From assembly GCA_963989385.1 (NCBI GenBank), contig OZ022507.1:57671400-57735399 (forward strand): a stretch of DNA of 64,000 nucleotides, read 5' to 3'. Shown here piece after piece: positions 22,615-34,039 of this stretch. Source of the stretch: Ctena decussata (taxonomy: Eukaryota; Mollusca; Bivalvia; Lucinida; Lucinidae). The translations under genes and the position numbers were made by a program. Below the pieces are notes generated by a model. That model did not search any database, was not told where the DNA came from, and saw only the letters and a program-made list of their open reading frames with translations. Each line of letters opens with the position of its first letter. Position 1 is the stretch's first letter.

Positions 22615-25600
22615 TATAATATTAGGCAAAAGATGATGTTGCCTCCGATTATATATGATGCTTTAATTACAATCAATTCAATTTTGTAAGCTATAAACGA
22701 AAGCAGAATGTAATCGGCAACAGGGAATTGGGAACCGGGAAACAGGGACTAGTTCCTTGTTCCTTATTTGGAAAAAAAACCTCATCAATCTAAGAGAACT
22801 GCAACAGAGCAACAAGGAAACAGACCGGTTCCCTATGCACAATACTGATTATTATATAGTTGGCACACCGATATGTGAAAACAGTAAATCGGTAACAAGG
22901 AACCAGTTCCCGGTTCCTTATAGAACAAAAAGCGGTTTAAATAAAGTTGCATGAATAATTGTTTTTGACATATTACATATTATTAGGCATAAGATGATTT
23001 TGCCACAGACTAAATGTGATGCTTTTATTACAATCAATTCAATTTTGTAAGTAAGAAATGAAAGTACAAAATAATCGGAAACTGGGAATCGGGAATCGGG
23101 AACCGGGAACTAGTTCCTTGTTCCTAATTTGTAGAAAAATAATCAATATGAGAGAACTGCAAAAGGGCAACAAGGAAACAATTCCCGGTTGCTTATGAAC
23201 AATACTGATTATTTTATATTTGGCATATTAAAATTTGTTCTGACATATAACATGTTGTAAAGCAAATAATGGTGTTGCAATCGGGTAAATGTGAAAAGTC
23301 ACTTCTTATCGATGCTTTTTTGTAACTAAGAAAAAAATCTAATCGGGAACTAAGAATCGGGAACCGGGAACTAGTTCTTGTTCCTTATTAGTATATGCAT
23401 CATCATTGTTTGAAAACGACAAATCGGCAACAAGGAAGCAGTTCCCGGTTCCTTTTTGAACAAAAAGCGGTTCAAACCAAGTTGCATGAATAATCAAACT
23501 TACGAAATATGACATGATATTAGGCATAAGATGATGTTGCTACCAAGAAAACGTAATGCTTTAATACAATGAATTCAACTTTGTAAGTAACAAACGAAAG
23601 TCTAATATAATCGGGAACTAGGCATCGGGAACTAGGCATCGGGAACCGATTACTAGTTCCTTGTTCCTTATTCGGAAAACATCATCAATCTGAGAGAACT
23701 GCAAAAAGCCAACAAGGAACCAGTTCTCGGTTCCTTATGGACAATACTGATTATTATATAGTTTGCACACTAATATTTGTTCTGACATATTTAAGGCGTA
23801 TATGAATGTGGTAATAGGGTAAATAAGTCATTTGTTATCAATGTTTCTTTGTAACTTAAGACAAACACAAATAGTAATATGGAACTGAGAATCGGTAACC
23901 GGGAACTAGTTCCTTGTTCCTTATTTGTTAATCACTCAGCGATGCTTGCAAACGGCAATTCGACAACAAGGAACCCGTTCCCGGTTCCTTAAAAAAACAA
24001 ATTACGGTTAAGATCAAGTTGAATGAATAATTAATTTTTGAAATGAGACATGATATTAGGCATAAGATGATGTTGCCGCCGAGCAAATATGATGCTTTAA
24101 TAACAATGCATTCAACTTTGTAAGTAAGAAACGAAAGCACAATATAATCGGGAACAAGGCATCGGGAATAGGAAACCAGGAAACGGGAAACTAGTTCCTT
24201 GTTCCTTATTTTGGAAAAAAAACCTCATCGATCTGAAAGAATTGCAAAAGAGGAACAAGGAAACAGTTCCCGGTTCCCTATGCACGATACTGATTATTAT
24301 ATAGTTGGCACACCGATATTTATTCCGACATATAACAAGTTGTATAAGGCATATAATGATGTTGCAATCGGGTATATGTGAAATGTCATTTGTTCTTATA
24401 AATGCTTCTTTGTAACTAAAAGAAAACACAAAATCTAAATTCTGGAACTGAGAATCGGGACCCGGGAACTAGTTGCCTGTTCCTGATTTGTATATCCATC
24501 ATCATTGTTTGAAAACAGCAAATCGGCAACAAGGAACCAGTTCCCAGTTCCTTATAGAACAAAAAAGGGTTTAAATTAAGGTGCATGTATAATTTATATT
24601 TTGATATATGACATATATATAGGCATAAGATGATGTTGCCACCGAGTAAATGTGTACTTCTATTACAATGAATTCAATTTTGTAAGTAACAATGAAAGCA
24701 CACAAAAAATCTGGAACAGGGAATTGGGAACCGGTAGCCGGGAGCTAGTTCCTTGTTCCTTATTTGGAGAAAAATCATCATTAGGAGAGAACTGCAAAAG
24801 GGCAACAAGGTAACAATTCCCGGTTCCTTATGAACATTCTGATTATCAAATACTTGGGACATTAATATTTTTCTGACATATAACATGCTGTAATGTGATG
24901 ATGTTGCAATCGGGTAAATGTGAAAAGTCACTTCTTATCAATGCTTCTTTGTAATCAAGAATACAAATCTAATCTGGAATTGAGAATCAAGAACCGGGAA
25001 CTAGTTCCTTGTTCCTTATTTGTATATCCATCATCATTGTTTGAAATCGGCAAATCGGCAACAAGGAACCAGTTTCCGGTTCCTTATTGAACAAAAAGCG
25101 GTATAAACCAAGTTGAATGAATAATTATTTTTTGAAATATGACATAATATTAGGCATAAGATGATGTTTCCACCGAGTATATATGATGTTTTAATTACAA
25201 TCAATTCAACTTTGTAAGTAAAAAACGAAAGCACAATGTAATCGGCAACAGGGCATCGGGAATCGGGAACCGGGAACTAGTTCCTTGTTCCTTATTTGGA
25301 AAAAACCTCATCAATCTGAGGGAACTGCTAAAGAGGAACAAGGAAACAGTTCCCGGTTCCTTATGAACAATACTAATTATTATATAGTTGGTGCAGCGGT
25401 TTTATTCTGACATATAACATGCTGTATAAGGCATATAATGATGTTGCAATAGGGTATATCTAATAAGTCATTTGTTCTTACAAATGCTTCATTGTAGCTA
25501 AAAAAAATCTGGAACTGGAAATCGGGAACCGGGAACTTGTTGCCTGTTCCTTATTTGTATATCCATCATCATTGTTTGAAAACAGCAAATCGGCAACAAG

Positions 25601-27030
25601 GAACCAGTTCCCAGTTCCTTATAGAACAAAAAGCGGTTTATATGAAGTTGCATGAATAATTCATATTTTGATGTATGACATATTTATAGGCATAAGATGA
25701 TGTTGCCATCGAGTAAATCTGATGCTTCTATTTAAATGAATTCAAGTTTGTAAGTAAGAAATGAAAACACAAAAAATCGGGAACTGCGAATCAGGAATCG
25801 GGAACCGGGAACCGGGAACTAGTTCCTTGTTCCTTATTTAGAGAAAAATCATCAATAGGAGAAAACTGCAAAAGGGCAACAAGGTAACCATTCCCGGTTC
25901 CTTATGAACTAAACTGATTATTTAATATTTGGGACATGAATATTTTTCTGACATCTAACATGTTGTAAGGAATGTGATGATGTTGCAATCGGGTAAATGT
26001 GAAAAGTCACTTCTTATCAATGCTTCTTTGTAACTAAGAAAAAAATCTTATCGGGAACTGAGAATCGGGAACCGGAAACTAGTTCCTTGTTCCTTATTTG
26101 TATTATCCATCATCATTGTTTAAAAACGCCAAATCGGCAACAAGGAACCAGATCCCGCTTTCTTATTAAACAAAAAGCGGTTTAAATCAAGTTAAAAAAT
26201 AATTAATTTTTGAAAAATGATATGATATTATGCATGCGATAATGTTGGCACCGAGTAAATATGATGCTTTAAGTACAATAAAATTCAACTTTGTAAGTAA
26301 GAAACAAAAGCGCAATAAAATCGGCAACAGGGCACCGGGAATCGGGAATCGGGAATCGGTAACTAGTTCCTTCTTCCTTATTTGGAAAAACTCATCAATC
26401 TGAGAGAACTGCATAATGCCAACAAGGAACCAGCTCCCGGTTTCTTATCAACAATACTGATTATTATGTAGTTGGCACACTTATATTTGTTTGGACATAT
26501 AACGTGTTGCAATCGGGTAAATGTGACAAGTCATTTGTTCTTATAAAAGTTTCTTTGTAACTCAAAGAAAACACAAATACTTTTCGGGGACTCGGAATCG
26601 GGAACCGGGAACTTGTTGCCTGTTCCTTATTTGTATATCCATCATCATTGTTTGAAAATGTCCAATCGGCAACAAGGAACCAGTTCCCGGTTCCTTATAG
26701 AACTAAAAGCGGTTTAAATAAAGTTGCATGAATATTTTTTTTCCAAATATGTTTTAATTACAATGAGTTTAACTTTGTAAGTAAGAAATGAATGCACAAA
26801 ATAATCGGATAAGAGTTCCCGGTTCCTTTTTGAACAATTCTTATTTTAAAATAGTTGGCACGATAATTTTTGATCTGACATGTAACATTGTGCAAGGCAT
26901 ATAATGATCTTGCAATCGGGTAAATGTGATAAAGCATTTGTTATCAATGCTTCTTTGTGACAAATACTAAACAATAAATGAGAATCTGAAACTGGGAGCT
27001 TGTTCCTTGTTCCTAATTTGTTTATTTTAT
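22615..27030 (-). repeat. Right arm: alternating ~275-bp subunits, inverted
   Basis: The same A/B subunits as the left arm, on the opposite strand (for example GGGAACTAGTTCCTTGTTCC at 23107, 25267 and 25816). There are about 16 boundary blocks against 13 on the left, and individual subunits differ between arms, so the arms are not mirror images base for base. Confidence 0.9.
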
Positions 27031-27049
27031 CATCGTTTGAAAACGGCAA

Positions 27050-27200
27050 ATCAGGAACCGGGAACCGGGAACCAGGAACCGGGAACGGGGCACCGGGAAC
27101 CAGGAACCGGGAACAGGGAATCGGGAACCGGGAACCAGGAACCGGGAACCAGGAACCTGGAACCAGGAACCTGGAACCAGGAACCCGGAACCGGGAACGT
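27050..27200 (-). repeat. (GGAACCG)n heptamer array, right end of foldback element 1
   Basis: About 21 heptamers, inverted relative to the left-end array, ending in CGTACTTAACGGTC. Confidence 0.95.
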
Positions 27201-27218
27201 ACTTAACGGTCATGAACG

Positions 27219-27625
27219 TTCCCGGTTCCCGGTTCCTGGTTCCCAGTTCCCGGTTCCTGGTTCCCGGTTCCCGGTTCCTGGTTCCCGGTTCCCGGTTCCC
27301 GGTTCCCGGTTCCTGGTTCCCGGTTCCCGGTTCCTGGTTGCCGGTTCCCGGTTCCCGGTTCCTGGTTCCCGGTTCCCAGTTCCCGGTTCCTAATTCCCGG
27401 TTCCAAGTTCCTGGTTCCCGGTTCCCGGGTTCCTGGTTCCGCTTCCTGATTCCAGGTTCCCGGTTCCTGGTTCCCGGTTTCTAATTCCCGGTTCCAAGTT
27501 CCCGGTTCCTGGTTCCCGGTTCTTGGTTCCCTGTTCCTGATTCCCGATTCCCGGTTCCCGGTTCCCGGTTCCTAATTCCCTGTTGCAAGTTACCGGTTCC
27601 TGGTTCCCGGTTCCCGATTTCTCGC
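27219..27625 (+). repeat. (GGTTCCY)n heptamer array, ~410 bp
   Basis: About 58 heptamers with scattered variants (GGTTGCC, GGTTCCA, AATTCCC). Together with 27050-27200 it forms a head-to-head inverted array around the spacer CGTACTTAACGGTCATGAA. Confidence 0.95.
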
Positions 27626-28834
27626 TATATAATAATCAGTATTGTTCATAAGGAACTGTTTCCTTGTTTCTCTTTTGCAGTTCTTTCAGATCTATGTGTT
27701 TTTTTTCCAAATAAGGAACAAGGAACTAGTTCCCGGTTCCCGATTCCCGATTCCCAGTTCTCGATTATATCAGGCTTTCGTTTGTTACTTACAAAATTGA
27801 ATTCATTGTATTAAAGCATTACATTTACTTGGTAGCAACATCATCCAATGCCTGATATCATGTCATATTTCAAAAATATATTATTTAGGGGGCTTGGTTT
27901 AAACCGCTTTTTGTTCAATAAAAAACCGGGAACTGGTTCCTTGTTGCCGATTTGTCGTTTTTAAACAATGATGATGGATATACAAATAAGGAACAAGAAC
28001 TAGTTACCGGTTCCCGATTCTCAGTTCCCGATTAGATTTTTTTCTTAGTTACAAAAAAAAGCATTGATAAGAAGTGACTTTTCACATTTACTCGATTGCA
28101 ACACCATTATACGCCTTACAACATGTTATATGTCAGAACAAATATTAATATGCCAAATTTTAAATAATTAGTATTGTTCATAAGCAACCGGAAATTGTTT
28201 CCTTGTTGCCTTTTTGCAGTTCTCTCATATTGATGATTTCTCTCCAAATAAGGAACAAGGAACTAGATCCCGGTTCCCGGTTCCCGATTCCCAGTTCCCG
28301 ATTATATTGTACTTTCATTTCTTGCTTACAAAACTGAATTAATTGTAATGAAAGCATCACATTTAGTCTGTCGCAGCCCCAACTAAATAATAATCAGTAT
28401 TGTTCATAAGGAACTGTTTTCTTGTTCTTCTTTTGCAGTTCTTTCAGATCGATGTGTTTTTTTTTCCAAATATGGAACAAGGAACTAGTTCCCGATTCTC
28501 GGTTTCCTATTCCCGATGTCCAGTTCCCGATTACATTGTGCTTTCGAACTGTTTCCTTGGTCCTCTTTTGCAGTTCTTTCAGATCAATGTGTTGTTTGTT
28601 GTTTTTTTCAAATAAGGAACAAGGAACTAGTTCCCGGTTCCCGGTTCCCGATTCCCGATTCTCAGTTCCCGATTATATTAGGCTTTCGTTTGTTACTTAC
28701 AAAGTTGAATTCATTGTATTAAAGCATTAAATTTACTTGGTAGCAACATCATCTAATGCCTAATATCATGCATTATTTCAAAAATAGATTATTTATGCAA
28801 CTTGGTTTAAACCGCTTTTTGTTCAATAAGGAAC

Positions 28835-29190
28835 CGGGAACCAGGAACCGGGAACCAGGAACGGGAACCGGGAACCAGGAACGGGAACCGGGAACCGGGA
28901 ACCAGGAACCGGGAACCAGGAACCGGGAACCAGGAACCGGGAACCAGGAACCAGGAACCGGGAACCGGGAACCGGGAACCGGGAACCGGGAACTGGGAAC
29001 CGGGAACCAGGAACCGGGAACTGGGAACCAGGAACCGGGAACCGAGAACCAGGAACCGGGAACCAGGAACCAGGAACCGGGAACCAGGAACCGGGAACCG
29101 GGAATTGGGAACCAGGAACCGGGAACCGGGAACCAGGAACCGGGAACCAGGAACCGGGAACTGGGAACCAGGAACCGGGAACCGGGAACG
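28835..29190 (-). repeat. (GGAACCG)n heptamer array, ~355 bp
   Basis: About 50 heptamers GGAACCG/GGAACCA in the opposite orientation to 27219-27625. Confidence 0.95.
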
Positions 29191-29203
29191 TACTTAACGG
29201 TCA

Positions 29204-31327
29204 AACGTTCTTGTCTTATGCCGAATGCATACACAACGTTAGTCTAACTTACGCCGACCTTATGTATAGCGTGTTGGAGCGTGCTTCGACGATCAGATGT
29301 AAAGAGACGGCTCTATTGTAGTGGACGTGGATCGATGGACATGCCTTAAAAACGAAAATTAGAGAACTTTGCAGGTAGTAGCTGACCCAAGAAAACTCCA
29401 TCTTTACCACTTGCATGCCCAATCATGCCGTGCCTATGATAGTAGCCAGCCTCCTTCTCGCACAGACTCAAATGCCTCTTTAGTGGTATCCGTGGCTGCA
29501 TCTGCAGCAGCTGTGGTGGCATCTGAATTATTAACCCCCTCTCAAGCCCCAAAATGACAAGCAGAAGCGGTCCAAGAAGATTCCTTATTTAAAAGTGATG
29601 TATTGCTCATCTGTATCCAATAAATACTGAAAGGATTTAAAAACTTCCACTCTTTATTGCTGGCTGCTGATCTGTTCACTCATGACAGTGTTGAATATTT
29701 AACGACAAAATGCTTGAACTTATCAAATTTAAAGATTACGCAGTTTATTCGTATCATTTACTTAAATGACGTCAGTAAAAGAGCGTTACGTCACTGAAAT
29801 GAATAAGGCGATGCCAGCGTTATCTTATGCAACACTCTTTTCGACCATTTCTTACTGTCTTAATATTGTGACGTCATCCACGTTGATTTGCAAGTATCAT
29901 TGCGGATGATGCTGTCTCGCAAAGCCTATTATGGAGACGCCGTCGACGTTAGTAAACGCCATGGCCTCTGGTTTTCAATCTAGGTTAGGTGATTTTCTAA
30001 CGGTCTCTTGGGCTTCCTGTAAACAGTGCACGTCGTCTGAGATTTTAAATTGCCGTAATTAGCACATCAAATTATCACGCAACGCCACTTTTTGAATTTC
30101 AGCATTTATCTGGACCAAAACTCTGCACCTGTTTGTGATAGTTAGGCGCTGAAGGCTAAATAAAGCCACAGACCGAGTTCAAACTTCTAAAATCAATTTG
30201 ATATTGTAAGAGAAATGTTTCACCGAAAACTGTGTACATGAAGCCATCCATCCTTATGTAAACGGTACTTAGAACACGAGGAGCACGTGCTTTTTCCTGA
30301 CCGATTCGGTTGAACGATTTCAGATTCGGTATATTGATATAATCAGGTATAAGAGAATATATATGTTGTAAAATTTTGGTGGACGTAGCTGCATTTATTT
30401 TTGAGATATTCACTATTAATGGGTGGAAGTTTTTAAATCCTTTCAGTATATATAGCTGAAGCCCATGCCGCTGGCGGATATCTTACCTAAATATGTTGAT
30501 TTCGTTCGTGACACGTTGAATAAGTTCTAAGGTCGTTAGGCATAGGTTGGATACGTTCTGGATACGTTCGGTATAAGTTACAGGTAAGTTACCTATAAGT
30601 TAGAAATAAGTTACGCGTACGCTAGACAATGGACCTGCTGGCTGCCGACGTATGTCAACGTATGATTAACTTAAAAGTTACGTGCATGAACGTACGCATA
30701 ACTTACCTGTCGCGTACACCAAACCTATGACTAACTTATAAACGCTGAAAATTTTATGCATGCACAAATTTTTTGGCCGTATTCGACGTACAGCAACTGA
30801 CCGTCCCAATGCGGTACTTTTGTTGCGGTTGCATTTGTTTTATGTTCGGTGCTGTTTAATTTATTGTGTTCTCAGTTTAATCCTTCTATTATAAAAATAG
30901 AAAATAGGTAAAAATAATTGTTAAATGTTTTTCATATAATTTGCTTAGTCCGTTGTAACCCGTCTGTTGGTCTAAATTATTTAGTTCAATAAAGATAGCT
31001 GACTTGCCATCTATTTGGGAAAGAGCTGCTGACTCGGCTTATCACTTGTAATTTATTGTTTGTTGGGATGTCTTTGTCAATCTTTTCCTTTGATGTTGGG
31101 GATAGGGTTTGGGATCTGATTCAGTCAGTTCCTGAATTGTAGTTACTCTTTAAATTTATACCAAAGTATTTGGGTGTGCTCGTAAATTGTTCATAACATA
31201 CCCCTTACTTATTCAACGTACACCAGCGTGTTTGTTAAATTTCTCATACGTCGGCATACGCTGATGCTATACGTCACTGTGTGACAGCCACATAAAGCCG
31301 CTCGGTGTTCACATTTCTCCGTGCTAA
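29204..31327. other. No gene seen; TAAGTTA/TACGT-rich tract
   Basis: Opposed open frames at 29346-29557 have low-complexity Ala/Val composition on one strand and no recognised domain on either. 30520-30735 is dense in 'aagttac', 'tacgttc' and 'taagtta' words and resembles the TACGT-rich tract at 36.8-37.9 kb. Confidence 0.55.
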
Positions 31328-31675
31328 GGTCTTTCCAATCTAGGCACCCCTCGCACTCATCCGGTAGCGATTACATACGGAAACGTAGATATATTAACTG
31401 AACCTGTTAACAATGATCTTTCTACTAGTCCTTTAAGGAGTACGGTAAAGCTCCATGCTTATTTCCGGTGTGGGGACAAAGTTCATTTACTGTTCACTTC
31501 ACATGCGGATAATACACTTCAGAAGGATACAAGTCTTAAAGGAAGGTATTTGTTTCTACGGCGGCATTTTCCAACTTTATCGACAAGGGGGACAAGAATG
31601 AAAACTGCAGAGTTGATTCCCTTGAAAGAGCACCAACATATAACTGTCGTATTGGAGAATGATTCTGTTAACTGA
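31328..31675 (+). pseudogene. Conserved unknown reading frame, copy 1 of a segmental duplication
   Basis: The open frame of 116 codons between TAA 31325 and TGA 31673 has no early ATG. It encodes AITYGNVDILTEPVNNDL, then LHAYFRCGDKVHLLFTSH and LKGRYLFL. It aligns codon for codon with the copy at 34040-34447 up to about 31575, where copy 1 shifts frame; another frame then continues the match (FIDKGDKNEN) to a TGA. Substitutions between copies are often at third positions, which suggests past coding selection. The lack of a start codon fits an exon or a transposon-coded fragment. I do not recognise the family. Confidence 0.45.
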
Positions 31676-31844
31676 ACCAATTTGCGTTGTATTATCCTAT
31701 GGACATTGAATGGTTAAGAAGCCATTTTATGAACAGTATAGTAACCAACAAGTTTCTGAGGCACGTCATGTTATAAGACGTCCGAAGCCATGAACGAAAA
31801 GTGAACGATCTTATCAGCCTTGAATAGGAGCCACCGGTCAAAGA

Positions 31845-32035
31845 CGGAATCCTTGTGATTTTTCGTTCTTTTAAACTGTATTTCAGTCCTATCAGGACGA
31901 TGGGTGGGTGATAATGAAAGGCTGTGTGCAATAGACCTCCGATTACGATTGAAAAGATCCCCAACTCAGGCCGGGCTCGAACCCGCGACCGCCAGATCAG
32001 CAGGCCAGCACTTAACTGAGCTACCGGGACTCCCA
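31845..32035 (-). mobile_element. tRNA-derived SINE, family A
   Basis: A full-length copy; on the minus strand GGGAGTCCCGGTAGCTCAGT head, B box GGTTCGAGCCC, tail 'aagaacgaaaaatcacaagg'. The best-preserved B box of the family in the window. Confidence 0.9.
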
Positions 32036-32190
32036 GTGCATATATATCTGAATTTTTATTGAAAGTTGTAACCCAGATCATTCTGTGCAGAACCGGCTGA
32101 TCCGAATATTCACTGCTCGGACTTGACTCATCCAACGCCGCTTCATTTTTTGAATGTGAAAACAACAACAACAATAACAAAATCAAAGTA
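32036..32190 (+). repeat. Segmental duplication block, copy 1 (partner 35063-35205)
   Basis: Shares 'gaaagttgta', 'tctgtgcagaaccggc', 'gactcatccaa.gccgcttcat' and the 'aaaacaacaa' tail with 35063-35205. Confidence 0.85.
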
Positions 32191-33739
32191 ATGAAAGTAC
32201 TGAAAGGCGGGCATTTTATTCAAATGGTTTAGAGTAGGCGTTTTGAAAATGTTAACGCATAGACATATGATGGATGATGACGGAGGCACACCATTCCACA
32301 AGCTAGCTCTTCGGGGTGAAATTGTGATAAAATCCATCTAGAAAACAGTAGGGTTTTGTCAAATGTTTTATTGAATACCAGAAATCACAATTCTTAAGCA
32401 AAGAAAAAAAGGTTCTAAAAAGTGTTGTTTTTATACAGTGGGTGTGCTTTTGTGATTAGTTTCAGTTTTTTAATTTAATGGGTGGAAGAAATGGTGATGG
32501 CATTTCCCTTCAACCCTGTTACTTATTCAATGAACGTTGCCTTATCTTCTCAACCGTAACACGGTCAAGGTTTGAATCATAATATGAGGCAAACTTCTTC
32601 TCGACTGTAGACGGTGCTCCATTGCAAATTTCACCAGCAATTTATTTTGACGACATTGTCAGAGTCCCCATTTAATATCCGTACTGTTGAAAATGTAGTT
32701 TGTTATTCTTGATAGTTGCAAGGGTGCAGGCATGTGCATTTACCCATTTTTTTATTCATAGGACTCCACGTACCGCAAGGTGAGCATTAGGAAGAAATGC
32801 ACAATTATCCACAAAATGTTGACATTTGGCAGACTGACTCTTGTGTGCGTTTGCCAATGGATCATTTAGGCTGGGCCACTGTGCCTTGGTCTGGCAATAG
32901 CCGCTTTATAGGTAAACAGCAGTACAGCAATACTTATGAAGTGCTTTGTTGGCATTCAGTGCATAAATTTAAGTTGTCTTGACTGCATGTTCGTGGTTTT
33001 CTACACTTGTTTCAAATTAACCAGGAAATGTCATTAGGCAAACTTTTACTGCATATAGCGTAACAAACTACTCCTGGCGGACCACGAAAGACTCTTCACT
33101 GACTCCTAACGATAAAAGAGCGACCGTAGTCTGTCTTAACTGGTTAAATGCTGCCTGTAGTCACTCTGCAAAAGACTAAATATCTATTGCATACATCTGC
33201 AAAAGATCACTTTTAACTGCAGCCATCTGTAAGATATAAAATGATGACTGCTGTCTTTTTCTTGTTCATTTAGATTAGTCAGACAAGATGAAAGTAATAA
33301 CAACACTGCCTCTAGCGGCCACGACCTAGTAATCTCATCCTTAATAACACGTCAGTACAATCAGTCGGCTTTAACTATGCATTGCATAGCACAGCACAGC
33401 AGATCTTTGCTTTGGATTCTTTTTTAAAGAAGACAACTTGTATTAACCCATCGGCGAATTTACATAATGTATCTATACGCGTTGATCGCTGGGATAAACA
33501 TTGATTTAAGTCTCACACTGAAGCCTTTTTCAATTCGAATAAATCAACATTGATTATGACGAATCATTCTGCCTTGTTCAATGGGCTGGATTTTCGAAAC
33601 TATACAGAAATGTCAGAACTATTTTCTCTGTTTCAAAATGCGGAGCGCGTAGCGTAGGCTTACAAAAACAGAGGTATGTTAAGACCTCCGCAAAACCGTT
33701 TTGACAACCGTAGCTATAGACGGGCTTACAGCCCGCCTA
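32191..33739. other. No gene seen
   Basis: AT-rich sequence separating two copies of the duplicated block. It includes a possible small inverted repeat around 33640-33745 ('gcgtagcgtaggcttac', 'gacgggcttacagcccgcc') and short open frames without domains. Confidence 0.5.
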
Positions 33740-33995
33740 AAAAAACAGCATTACAGTTACGTTTGAGGAGGAGAAGAGAATCATTCTGGTTACATTTAAT
33801 AATAGCAAGAGTTCAATGTTTATGTATTGTTTCATAAGACAGTAGTTTTGTGCTTTAGGGCTGTAACAACTAATGGGCACGCGTAATAATAAGAACCGTT
33901 AAGTTAGTGTGTGTTTTAGGTGCACTGGGCAAAATTATTAAGTCATCAAAATGAATACCAACGATTTAGGCACGTCCTGGTGCAACGTACTCTCA
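33740..33995 (+). repeat. Segmental duplication block X, copy 1 (partner 35208-35455)
   Basis: The pair shares 'gcattac.gttatgtttgagga', 'agacagtagttttgtgct', 'ccgttaagttagtgtgtg' and 'attaagtcatcaaaatgaat' in the same order, about 1.46 kb apart. Confidence 0.9.
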
Positions 33996-34039
33996 ATCCA
34001 TGCAACCCTCGCACTCATCCGGTAGCTATTACATACTGA

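Larger units (their letters stand above)
18899..27214. mobile_element. Giant foldback element 1 (8.3-kb inverted repeat)
   Basis: The ends are CATGACCGTTAAGTACG at 18899 and its exact complement ending at 27214. Just inside each end is a (GGTTCCY)n heptamer array (18915-19010, and inverted 27050-27200). The interior is a tandem series of about 275-bp subunits of two alternating types, forward from 19.1 to 22.61 kb (about 13 subunits) and inverted from 22.62 to 27.0 kb (about 16). The turn-over is at about 22614-22616, without a spacer. No transposase frame is present. The design (long inverted repeats made of tandem subrepeats) is that of Foldback-type transposons such as Drosophila FB. Assignment to a known superfamily is not possible from sequence alone. 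Confidence 0.8.
27211..29203. mobile_element. Foldback element 2, abutting element 1
   Basis: It starts CATGAACGTTCCCGG at 27211, sharing the CATG with the end of element 1. It has a left heptamer array (27219-27625), a core of about 1.2 kb of forward A/B subunits (27640-28830) and a right inverted heptamer array (28835-29190), and ends GTACTTAACGGTCA at 29203. The architecture is the same as element 1, but the core has a single orientation and the left end lacks the GACCGTTAAGT segment. A partial duplication of a B-type boundary block (28400-28640) lies within the core. Confidence 0.75.

Noticed and set aside
18899..27214. The large inverted repeat as a read-hairpin or assembly artefact
   Set aside because: The arms have different subunit numbers and many private differences, which an artefactual mirror copy would not have. 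The exact joint at 22615 still deserves long-read support.
19130..28650. GGAACTAGTTCC blocks as heat-shock elements
   Set aside because: The GAA and TTC halves are four bases apart, not the two-base spacing of nGAAnnTTCn arrays.
19287..28730. Dozens of 60-105-codon open frames with shared peptides such as FYKEPGTGSLLP
   Set aside because: They recur because the DNA subunits recur; stop positions vary freely between subunits and no frame is preserved across copies.
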